From: Bacillota bacterium
GTDB lineage: Bacteria > Bacillota > Clostridia > Tissierellales > Sedimentibacteraceae
Direction of reading: 5' to 3'
DNA: 9,990 bases
Assembly: GCA_023416855.1 (NCBI GenBank)
Contig: JAEZGU010000165.1
Location: forward strand, 1-9,990
Part shown: one piece after another, positions 1-5,876 of the stretch
How positions within the stretch are numbered: the first letter of the stretch is position 1
Layout: each line of letters begins with the position of its first letter
The notes under the pieces: model-generated
What the model was told of the DNA's origin: nothing
What the model saw: the letters and a program-made list of their open reading frames with translations, nothing else
Database searches by the model: none
Program-made: the position numbers and the translations under genes

Positions 1-198
1 GCTATGAGACATATGTCTCTAACTATAACTCCTAAGGCAATGCTATCAAGAGCAACTGCTGGTATTAGAGATGATTCTTTAATAATAAACCTCCCTGGTA
101 GTCCAAAGGGAGCAGTTGAGAATTTGAAGTTTATACTTCCTGCATTACCTCATGGAATAGAAATTTTAACAGGCAAAGGTGGAGAATGCGCAAGATAG
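1..198 (+). CDS. mogA: MogA/MoaB-type molybdopterin adenylyltransferase, C-terminal fragment
   Basis: The reading frame is open from base 1 and ends at TAG 196-198, so only the last 65 residues are present and the start lies left of the window. The visible segment carries the end of the MoCF_biosynth (MogA/MoaB) fold: 'TPKAMLSRATAGIR', then 'LIINLPGSPKGA' and 'ILPALPHGIEIL', which is the typical family C-terminus. By family knowledge MogA activates molybdopterin by adenylating it with ATP in the cytosol, and MoeA then inserts the metal. The stop overlaps the SD of the next gene (TAGGAG), so the two are almost certainly co-transcribed and coupled. The internal ATGs near the left edge are not real starts. 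An upstream fusion, for example to another Moco domain, cannot be excluded. Confidence 0.88.
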   Translation, partial: AMRHMSLTITPKAMLSRATAGIRDDSLIINLPGSPKGAVENLKFILPALPHGIEILTGKGGECAR

Positions 199-207
199 GA
201 GCGACAT

Positions 208-1431
208 ATGGAATTGTTTAATGTCTTAACAGTAAAAGATACAACTAAACTCTTGGATAATTTTACATATAGTTTAAAAAGTGAAAAAGTAACTCTACTC
301 AATGCAACAGGAAGAATATTAATAAATGATATAATTGCAAAGGATAATGTTCCTGATTTTAGAAGATCAACAGTAGATGGTTATGCAGTTAATTCAAGAG
401 ATGTGTTTGGAGCTAGTGAATCTATTCAATCTGTTCTTGATTTAAAAGGTGAAGTATTAATGGGAGAAGAAGCAGAAGGTGAAATTACAATGCCTGGACA
501 ATGCTACTATGTTCCTACAGGCGGTGCTATCCCCAAAGGAGCAGATTCTGTTATTATGATTGAATACACCGAAAAATTGAGTGATGATGTTATATTAACA
601 TCAAAATCCACATCTCCTAAAGAAAACATGATTGAAATAGGTGAAGATATAAAAAAGGATGAAGTTGTAATAACCAAAGGTACAAAACTTAGAGCATATG
701 AAATAGGGGTTCTTGCAAGTTTAGGATATTATGAGGTGGAAGTATACAAGCAACCCAAAATCGGTATAATTTCTACAGGTGACGAAGTTGTGCATCCGTC
801 TGAAAGCATTAAAAAAGGTCAGATTCGGGATATAAATACATTTTTACTTTATTCATTAATCTACGAAAGTGGATGTGTGCCTATAAATTACGGTGTAATT
901 AAAGATGAATATGAATTATTGAAATTAGCAGTTGAAAAAGCTGTATCTGAATGTGATATTGTTTTAATGTCAGGTGGTAGCTCTGTTGGCAAAAAGGATA
1001 ATACAGTTAATGTTATAAAGGATTTAAAGTGTGGCGAGCTTTTAGTTCATGGTATTTCAATTAAGCCGGGAAAGCCAACTATAATTGGAAGAGCCGATAA
1101 TAAAATAATATTCGGACTACCGGGACATCCTCTTGCTTGTGCAGTTATTTTTAAAGTAATAGTAAAGCATTATATAGAAAATATAACTCAATATAAAGAT
1201 ACAGTATATCCTATTGAATGCAAATTTAATATAAATTATCATAAAGCTAAGGGTAGAGAAGAATTCCTTCCTGTGACAATCGAAGAAAAAAAAGGCGAAC
1301 TTATAGCATCTCCAGTGTTTGGTAAGTCAGGACTTATTACTGGATTTTCAAAAGCGTGGGGTTACATAAGGATTGAACGTAATGAAGAGGGAATTAAGGA
1401 AGGTCAGAGTGTAAAGGTATTTAAGTTTTAG
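208..1431 (+). CDS. moeA: Molybdopterin molybdenumtransferase MoeA (plain, single-function paralogue)
   Basis: This 407-residue protein has the usual MoeA length. MoeA is the cytosolic enzyme that ligates molybdate (or tungstate) to adenylated molybdopterin, releasing AMP. The conserved motifs are present in order: 'TVDGYAV' (55-61), 'TGGAIPKGAD' (104-113), 'STGDE' (189-193), 'SGGSSVGKKDNT' (255-266), 'IKPGKP' (285-290) and 'GLPGHP' (303-308). The acidic residues expected at the active site (D57, D192/E193, D264) are retained. The MPT-binding MoCF_biosynth domain covers roughly 183-320 and the C-terminal domain IV about 335-407. The start at 208 is set by TAGGAG (196-201) with a 6-base spacer. 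The gene sits between mogA and a second, divergent moeA, so it is probably the housekeeping insertase of the pair. Its metal preference cannot be read from the sequence. Confidence 0.95.
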   Translation: MELFNVLTVKDTTKLLDNFTYSLKSEKVTLLNATGRILINDIIAKDNVPDFRRSTVDGYAVNSRDVFGASESIQSVLDLKGEVLMGEEAEGEITMPGQCYYVPTGGAIPKGADSVIMIEYTEKLSDDVILTSKSTSPKENMIEIGEDIKKDEVVITKGTKLRAYEIGVLASLGYYEVEVYKQPKIGIISTGDEVVHPSESIKKGQIRDINTFLLYSLIYESGCVPINYGVIKDEYELLKLAVEKAVSECDIVLMSGGSSVGKKDNTVNVIKDLKCGELLVHGISIKPGKPTIIGRADNKIIFGLPGHPLACAVIFKVIVKHYIENITQYKDTVYPIECKFNINYHKAKGREEFLPVTIEEKKGELIASPVFGKSGLITGFSKAWGYIRIERNEEGIKEGQSVKVFKF

Positions 1432-1435
1432 GAGG
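1430..1435 (+). promoter_or_regulatory. Ribosome-binding site that decides the start of the moeA-PBP fusion gene
   Basis: AGGAGG overlaps the TAG stop of the preceding moeA. Two ATGs follow back to back, at 1438 and 1441. The first has only a 2-base spacer, the second a 5-base spacer, so 1441 is the more likely initiation codon. Confidence 0.7.
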
Positions 1436-1440
1436 AAATG

Positions 1441-3342
1441 ATGCAAAAAGTATATCTTTCCAATTATGAATTGGATGAAGCAAAAAGATTGTATTTTGAT
1501 AAAATAGATGTAAAAATTAAAGCGGAAGTTATAAATGCATGGGATGCATTAGGAAGGATAACAACAAAGCCAATATTTGCTTTGGTTTCATCTCCTCACT
1601 ATAATTCATCAGCTATGGATGGAATAGCAGTTAAAAGTGAAAGAACCTTTGGCGCATCTGATAGAAATCATATAATCCTTACTGAAGGAGAGGATTATAT
1701 TGTAGTTGACACAGGAGATCCCATTCCAAGGGAATTTGATTGTGTCATAATGATTGAGGATTTAATCAAAGTTGATGATAATCATTTTAAAATATATCAA
1801 AGTACAGTTCCATGGCAAAACATTAGACCATTAGGCGAGGATATTGTAGAAAATCAACTTATAATACCATCAAATCATAAAATAAGACCTGTTGACATAG
1901 GTGCATTAATAGCGGGTGGAATTAATGAAGTTGAAGTGATTAAAAGGCCATCAGTTGGAATTATACCAACAGGAACAGAATTAGTTGAACCGGGAACTGA
2001 GTTAAAGGTAGGAGATATAATTGATTTTAATTCAAGAACATTTTCTGCCCAGGTTGTAGAATGGGGTGGCATACCTAAAAGATATGACATAGTTAAGGAT
2101 GATTACAATTTAATTAAAAATACTGTGTTAAAAGCAAATGAGGAAAATGATATAGTATTGATTAATGCAGGTTCATCAGCAGGTAGAGAGGATTTTTCTT
2201 CATCAGTTATCAGTGAAATTGGAGAATTAATAGTTCATGGTGTGGCGATTAAGCCCGGTAAACCTGTAATGATGGGTATAATAAACAATAAACCAATCAT
2301 AGGAATTCCAGGATATCCCGTTTCAGCATACTTTGTTATGGAGGAAATAGTTAAAGACTTAATCAATGCATATCAAGGACTTTCATCAGAAGAAAAAATA
2401 ACAGTAAATGCAAGGTTATCAAAAAGGTGTATGTCATCTTTAAAATATCATGAATTTGTAAGAGTTAAATTAGGTTTTATTGGCGATAAATATGTTGCAA
2501 CTCCATTAACAAGGGGAGCAGGTGCTACTATGTCATTGGTTAATGCTGACGGTGTATTAGAAATAAATCAACATCTTGAAGGACTTGAAGCAGGAACTGA
2601 GGTAAAAATTAAACTGTTAAATTCTGAAGAAAAAATTAAAAATACTTTGGTTTGCATTGGGAGCCATGATCCAATTATAGATATTGCAGCTGATTTATTG
2701 CATAATAGAAATAAGAAGTATTTTATTTCTTCATCTAATGTAGGTAGTACAGGCGGATTAATGGCATTAAAAACAGGAGAAACACATATGGCTCCTACAC
2801 ATTTATTGGATATGGAAACTGGTGAATACAATGTATCATACTTAAAAAAATACGTATCAAATAAGAATATTTGTTTAGTTAAATTTGTAGATAGAATTCA
2901 AGGTTTTATTGTAAAAAAAGGTAATCCTAAAAATATAACTAAGTTTGAAGATTTGCTTAATAAAGACGTGAAGTTTGTTAACAGACAAAGGGGATCAGGT
3001 ACAAGGTTATTATTTGACTATAATTTAAATAAATTGAATATTGATTTGAATAAAATTAATGGATACTTTAGAGAAGAATTTACTCATTTAGCAGTTGCAG
3101 CAGCGGTGGAAGCAGGAGACGCAGATGTTGGGCTTGGAGTTTATTCTGCAGCCAGTTTAATGGGGCTTGATTTTGTACCAGTTTGTAATGAAGAATATGA
3201 TTTAGCAATACCCGAAGAATATATGGATACTGATATAATAAAAGAATTCTTAGCAACAATTAAATCTGATGAGTTTAAACAAAAACTATTGGAAATTGGA
3301 GGATATGATTTCTCAAATACCGGCACAATTATTAAAATTTAG
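1441..3342 (+). CDS. MoeA fused to a C-terminal PBP-like (LysR-substrate-binding-type) domain
   Basis: This 633-residue protein (634 if the adjacent ATG at 1438 is used) is much longer than ordinary MoeA at about 400. Residues 1-393 are a full MoeA: 'SAMDGIAV' (57-64), 'DTGDPIP' (90-96), 'PTGTEL' (176-181), 'NAGSSAGREDF' (242-252), 'IKPGKP' (270-275) and 'GIPGYP' (288-293). Residues 401-633 form a PBP-like domain of the kind also attached to some molybdate-responsive HTH regulators. Its marks are 'VGSTGG' (434-439), 'HLLD' (454-457), 'ETGEYN' (459-464), 'RQRGSGTR' (515-522) and an alanine-rich 'THLAVAAAVEAG' from 548. No signal peptide is visible, so it is cytosolic. Compared with the upstream paralogue, 'STGDE' reads 'PTGTE' and 'DGYAV' reads 'DGIAV'. 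The MoeA half probably works on molybdopterin. The PBP half may bind an oxyanion or a pterin intermediate, but its ligand is not known from the sequence. Confidence 0.93.
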   Translation: MQKVYLSNYELDEAKRLYFDKIDVKIKAEVINAWDALGRITTKPIFALVSSPHYNSSAMDGIAVKSERTFGASDRNHIILTEGEDYIVVDTGDPIPREFDCVIMIEDLIKVDDNHFKIYQSTVPWQNIRPLGEDIVENQLIIPSNHKIRPVDIGALIAGGINEVEVIKRPSVGIIPTGTELVEPGTELKVGDIIDFNSRTFSAQVVEWGGIPKRYDIVKDDYNLIKNTVLKANEENDIVLINAGSSAGREDFSSSVISEIGELIVHGVAIKPGKPVMMGIINNKPIIGIPGYPVSAYFVMEEIVKDLINAYQGLSSEEKITVNARLSKRCMSSLKYHEFVRVKLGFIGDKYVATPLTRGAGATMSLVNADGVLEINQHLEGLEAGTEVKIKLLNSEEKIKNTLVCIGSHDPIIDIAADLLHNRNKKYFISSSNVGSTGGLMALKTGETHMAPTHLLDMETGEYNVSYLKKYVSNKNICLVKFVDRIQGFIVKKGNPKNITKFEDLLNKDVKFVNRQRGSGTRLLFDYNLNKLNIDLNKINGYFREEFTHLAVAAAVEAGDADVGLGVYSAASLMGLDFVPVCNEEYDLAIPEEYMDTDIIKEFLATIKSDEFKQKLLEIGGYDFSNTGTIIKI

Positions 3343-3353
3343 GAGCTGATATA

Positions 3354-4310
3354 ATGCTTGACAAAAGAGGAAGAACTATAGATTACTTAAGAGTTTCATT
3401 AACAGATAGATGTAATTTGCGATGTGTTTACTGTATGCCCGAAAAAGGAATCAGTAAAATGTGTCATAATGATATATTGCGCTTTGAAGAAGTAGAAAAG
3501 ATTATAAGTGCTTGTGCTGAGTTGGGTGTAAAAAAGGTACGGTTCACTGGTGGCGAACCCCTCTTGTTAAAAGGTTTAGACAAGCTTATACAGCATACTG
3601 CTACTATTGAATCTATTACTGATATTTCACTAACAACAAATGGAATGCTTTTATATGATATGGCTGAAGATTTAAAAAAAGCAGGATTAAAAAGGGTTAA
3701 TATAAGCTTAGACACTTTAAATGCAGAAAAATTTAAAAAAATTACTAGATTAGGGGATATAAATAAAGTATTAAAAGCAATTGATAAATGCTTAGAATTG
3801 GGAATGGTTCCCATTAAGATAAATGTTGTGTTAATGAAGGGAATCAATGATGATGAAATAGAGAATTTTATTAATATGACAATAGACAAACCTATTCAAG
3901 TAAGGTTTATTGAATTAATGCCTATTGGTGAAGGTCTTAAATATTACGACAAATGCAAAATGAAGGTTGAAGAAATTTTAGATAGACTGCCACAGCTAAT
4001 CCCGGTTAAAGATGACAGTAGGGTTGCTTCAGTATATAAATTACCTAATGCAAAAGGCTCAGTTGGGCTAATAAGCCCTGTTAGCTGTAAGTTTTGTGAT
4101 GATTGCAACAGAATAAGATTAACCGCAACCGGAACAATTAAACCCTGCCTCCATTCATTAGATGAAATCAATTTAAAACCTTTCATAAATGATGAAAGAA
4201 AATTAGTAGAAGTTATAAAAGAAGCTGTTTATAATAAACCACATGAACATCATTTAGAAACTGAAAATAAAAGTGATACGGATAGAATGATGTTTCAGAT
4301 TGGAGGTTAA
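3354..4310 (+). CDS. moaA: GTP 3',8-cyclase MoaA (radical SAM)
   Basis: This 318-residue protein has typical MoaA length. It catalyses the first committed Moco step, S-adenosylmethionine-dependent radical cyclisation of GTP to 3',8-cyclo-GTP. The N-terminal [4Fe-4S]/SAM site is C20-x3-C24-x2-C27 in 'DRCNLRCVYC', followed by the SAM-contacting 'TGGEP' (65-69) and 'TTNG' (94-97). The second, GTP-binding cluster is the expected C248-x2-C251-x13-C265, with 'CNRIRLTATG' (251-260) between. The protein ends in the conserved double glycine 'IGG', known in this family to reach the active site. An additional C245 lies three residues before the second-cluster ligands. AGGAG (3341-3345) overlaps the previous stop and sets the start at 3354. 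Its stop lies one base before the moaC ATG. The substrate partner MoaC is encoded next. Confidence 0.97.
   Translation: MLDKRGRTIDYLRVSLTDRCNLRCVYCMPEKGISKMCHNDILRFEEVEKIISACAELGVKKVRFTGGEPLLLKGLDKLIQHTATIESITDISLTTNGMLLYDMAEDLKKAGLKRVNISLDTLNAEKFKKITRLGDINKVLKAIDKCLELGMVPIKINVVLMKGINDDEIENFINMTIDKPIQVRFIELMPIGEGLKYYDKCKMKVEEILDRLPQLIPVKDDSRVASVYKLPNAKGSVGLISPVSCKFCDDCNRIRLTATGTIKPCLHSLDEINLKPFINDERKLVEVIKEAVYNKPHEHHLETENKSDTDRMMFQIGG
4302..4306 (+). promoter_or_regulatory. Ribosome-binding site of moaC, embedded in the moaA 3' end
   Basis: GGAGG lies in the codons for the terminal glycines of moaA, with a 5-base spacer to ATG 4312. The in-frame ATG at 4300 lies upstream of this SD and would add four residues before the conserved 'MDLTHI' beginning, so 4312 is preferred. 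Confidence 0.75.
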
Positions 4311-4311
4311 T

Positions 4312-4785
4312 ATGGATTTAACTCATATAAATGAACAAGGCAGAGCTAAAATGGTTGATGTGAGTGAAAAACAAGAAACAATCAGGGAAGCAGTTGCTTG
4401 CAGCGAAGTATATATGAAAAAAGAAACTTTAGAAAGAATAATAGAAGGAACTATAAAAAAAGGTGATGTTCTGTCTGTAGCACAAGTTGCAGGAATTATG
4501 GCAGCAAAAAAAACATCAGATATTATACCGATGTGTCATCCTATTATGATTTCCGGTTGTGATATTAATTTCAGTTTAAATACTGAAGAAAATAAAATAG
4601 AAATAATTGCCACAGTTAAATGCACAGGTCAAACCGGTGTTGAAATGGAAGCATTAACTGCAGCAACAGTGGCAGCATTAACAATATATGATATGTGTAA
4701 AGCCATTGATAAAGAAATGATTATATCAGATGTTATGTTATTAAAGAAATCCGGCGGAAAATCAGGATTATTTGAAAGAAAATAA
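4312..4785 (+). CDS. moaC: Cyclic pyranopterin monophosphate synthase MoaC
   Basis: This 157-residue protein is close to the usual MoaC length of about 160. It converts the MoaA product 3',8-cyclo-GTP into cyclic pyranopterin monophosphate as a cytosolic oligomer. The family opening 'LTHINEQGRAKMVDV' is present. Catalytic positions known from E. coli MoaC all have counterparts: K50 in 'IKKGDV', H76 in 'MCHP' (74-77), the 'GVEMEA' segment with E111 and E113, and D127 and K130 in 'YDMCKA' (126-131). The C-terminal 'KKSGGKSGLF' is also standard. The gene is tightly coupled to moaA: the stop and start codons are one base apart and the SD lies inside moaA. This order guarantees co-expression of the two consecutive enzymes. 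Nothing in the sequence looks degenerate. Confidence 0.97.
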   Translation: MDLTHINEQGRAKMVDVSEKQETIREAVACSEVYMKKETLERIIEGTIKKGDVLSVAQVAGIMAAKKTSDIIPMCHPIMISGCDINFSLNTEENKIEIIATVKCTGQTGVEMEALTAATVAALTIYDMCKAIDKEMIISDVMLLKKSGGKSGLFERK

Positions 4786-4799
4786 AAAGGGAGAGAATT

Positions 4800-5234
4800 A
4801 TGGCAAAAGTATTAGCTGTTAATATTAGTGAAATAAAAGGAGTTCCTAAGAAACCTATTGAAAAAGGGTATTTTGAAGTTGATCACGGCTTGGTTGGAGA
4901 TGCTCATGCAGGCAAATGGCATAGACAGGTGAGCTTATTAGGTCAAGAAAGCATTGATAAACTTAACATGGAGCAAATTGAAGGAAGCTGTAACGGTGTA
5001 TTTGCAGAAAACTTGACAACAGAAGGTGTTGTACTATTTGAACTTCCGATAGGAACAAAGTTAATAATAGGCGAAACAGAAATGGAAGTAACTCAAATTG
5101 GAAAAGAATGTCATCATGGATGTGCAATTCGTAATATTGTTGGTGATTGTGTGATGCCACGAGAAGGCATTTTTACAAAAGTTTTGAAATCGGGCTGGAT
5201 TAAAGCTGGAGATGAAATTATAATTCAAAAATAA
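4800..5234 (+). CDS. Stand-alone MOSC-domain protein
   Basis: The 144 residues form a single MOSC domain (the fold at the C-terminus of Moco sulfurases, also found alone in bacteria). Visible marks are 'HGLVGDAHAG' (29-38), 'QVSLLGQESI' (43-52), 'FAENLTTEG' (68-76), 'IGTKLIIGE' (84-92), the cysteine-rich 'GKECHHGC' (101-108) and 'MPREGIF' (119-125). C104, C108 and C117 are candidates for the conserved MOSC cysteine that carries sulfur in related proteins. MOSC proteins are linked to Moco sulfuration or binding, but the exact role of the short stand-alone form is not settled. In many Firmicutes this domain is found next to or fused with MogA, which fits the operon here. The start follows AGGGAG (4788-4793) with a 6-base spacer, 14 bases after the moaC stop. 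Confidence 0.9.
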   Translation: MAKVLAVNISEIKGVPKKPIEKGYFEVDHGLVGDAHAGKWHRQVSLLGQESIDKLNMEQIEGSCNGVFAENLTTEGVVLFELPIGTKLIIGETEMEVTQIGKECHHGCAIRNIVGDCVMPREGIFTKVLKSGWIKAGDEIIIQK

Positions 5235-5257
5235 TCTCATAGTATAAATTATTAGAA

Positions 5258-5288
5258 ATAAATCACAATAAGCTTAGAGGTGATTTAT
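5258..5288 (+). promoter_or_regulatory. Inverted repeat overlapping the ribosome-binding site of the small ORF
   Basis: ATAAATCAC (5258-5266) and GTGATTTAT (5280-5288) are perfect 9-bp complements around a 13-base loop. The right arm abuts ATG 5289 and shares its first bases with the SD (AGAGGTGA, 5276-5283). In the mRNA this hairpin would leave AGAG in the loop and pair the remaining SD bases. It is A/T-rich with only two G-C pairs, so it is weak. Repeats of this length occur by chance in AT-rich DNA. Confidence 0.4.
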
Positions 5289-5474
5289 ATGGCTAAAAAA
5301 GGTATGAGAAGACCAGATCCAAGAGAACCACACGGCACTGAAAGCAATAAAAAGCAGCATTTTACAAAAAATGACCAGCCACCAGTTCCGGAAATTCAAG
5401 GTAAAGCAAAATATGGACATGAAAAAGCAAAACAAATTATAATAAATGCTATCCATCATAAAGAATTAGAATAA
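5289..5474 (+). CDS. Small, charged protein of unknown function
   Basis: I do not recognise a characterised family. The 61-residue product opens with 'MAKKGMRRPDPREPHGTE' and continues with a run rich in K, N, H, P and Q. It has no cysteine, no hydrophobic segment and no signal peptide, so a soluble and largely disordered cytosolic protein is expected. Only the last 20 residues (the 'HEKAKQIIINAIHH' part) could form an amphipathic helix. The ATG at 5289 follows the SD AGAGGTGA (5276-5283). The in-frame GTG at 5280 lies inside that SD and is rejected as the start. The gene is 54 bases downstream of the MOSC gene with no terminator between, so it may be read from the Moco operon. A good SD and coding-like composition support a real gene. 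Its role is unknown and could be nucleic-acid binding by charge. Confidence 0.65.
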   Translation: MAKKGMRRPDPREPHGTESNKKQHFTKNDQPPVPEIQGKAKYGHEKAKQIIINAIHHKELE

Positions 5475-5484
5475 ATATAAATTG

Positions 5485-5512
5485 TGGACATTTATGAAAT
5501 TTGTGGTATGAT
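5485..5512 (+). promoter_or_regulatory. Predicted sigma-A promoter of the ferredoxin gene
   Basis: TGGACA (5485-5490, 5/6 match to TTGACA) is 16 bases from TATGAT (5507-5512, 5/6 match to TATAAT), and the -10 is preceded by an extended TGN (5504-5506). Transcription would start about 25-30 bases before the ferredoxin ATG, leaving room for its AGGAGG. This suggests the ferredoxin is expressed independently of the Moco operon. Confidence 0.6.
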
Positions 5513-5546
5513 AATTTAAATAATAAATTTAATCAGGAGGATTAAT

Positions 5547-5735
5547 ATGAAAGCTATAGTAAAAAGAGAAGATTGTATAAGCTGTGGACTTTGTGTATCA
5601 CTATGTCCTGAAGTTTTTGAATTTGACGATGAAAATATTTCAGTTGTAATTCAAGATCCCGTTGCTCCGGAAAATGAAGAATGTGCAAAGGAATCTGAAG
5701 ATAGCTGTCCTACTAATGCAATCGTATGTGAATAG
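5547..5735 (+). CDS. Single-cluster [4Fe-4S] ferredoxin
   Basis: This 62-residue, strongly acidic small electron carrier has the motif C10-x2-C13-x2-C16-x3-C20-P near the N-terminus and C46 and C54-P near the C-terminus. By comparison with monocluster ferredoxins such as Desulfovibrio gigas ferredoxin, C10, C13, C16 and C54 should bind one [4Fe-4S] cluster. C20 and C46 would occupy the disulfide positions left from a lost second cluster, and C61 is additional. Typical two-cluster clostridial ferredoxins have two complete CxxCxxCxxxCP motifs, so this is the reduced type. AGGAGG (5535-5540) with a 6-base spacer fixes the start. The gene appears monocistronic, with its own promoter upstream and a hairpin/T-run directly after the stop. 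The redox partner is not indicated by the context. Confidence 0.95.
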   Translation: MKAIVKREDCISCGLCVSLCPEVFEFDDENISVVIQDPVAPENEECAKESEDSCPTNAIVCE

Positions 5736-5855
5736 AAGGCTGCTGAAACGCCCGCCTGCGTCGTTGCCGATTGTCGGTCAATGCTCACGTATGCTATAAT
5801 ACGCTGCGCTTGCCCGGCTTCCGGCGCCTTGCAGGACGAACTTTTCAACAGCCTT
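5736..5855. repeat. GC-rich centred palindromic element (REP/MITE-like)
   Basis: This roughly 120-bp block starts one base after the ferredoxin stop and is much more GC-rich than everything around it. Its outer arms are AAGGCTG(C)TGAAA (5736-5748) and TTTCA(A)CAGCCTT (5843-5855), complementary except for one position. Inside, CCTGC (5755-5759) faces GCAGG (5831-5835), GTTGCC (5763-5768) faces GGCGCC (5823-5828), and CAA (5779-5781) faces TTG (5810-5812). The apex is CGTAT (5788-5792) / ATACG (5799-5803) with a 6-base loop. Nearly all arms share the same centre, 5795/5796, so the whole unit is one long imperfect hairpin. No ORF in it looks real. The design and base composition point to a dispersed, transferred repeat family, but a single copy in the window cannot prove mobility. 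Confidence 0.75.
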
Positions 5856-5859
5856 TTTT
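5843..5859 (+). terminator. Probable terminator of the ferredoxin gene, formed by the palindromic element
   Basis: The right outer arm TTTCAACAGCC, which pairs with 5738-5748, is followed directly by six T (5854-5859). This resembles an intrinsic terminator for + strand transcripts, though the hairpin is far longer than usual. Reading on the - strand there is no comparable T-run after the stem, so termination of the convergent gene is less certain. Confidence 0.5.
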
Positions 5860-5876
5860 AATTACTACATTTTTTA

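Noticed and set aside
3464..3889. A 141-codon open frame on the - strand inside moaA
   Set aside because: It is antisense to an intact, well-conserved moaA; its composition (I/S/F-rich) is what a reverse frame of AT-rich coding DNA gives.
4300..4311. ATG at 4300 as the moaC start
   Set aside because: It lies upstream of the only good SD (4302-4306) and would add four residues not typical of the family; 4312 fits better.
5280..5288. GTG at 5280 as the start of the small protein
   Set aside because: The codon is part of the SD itself; ATG 5289 has a proper spacer.
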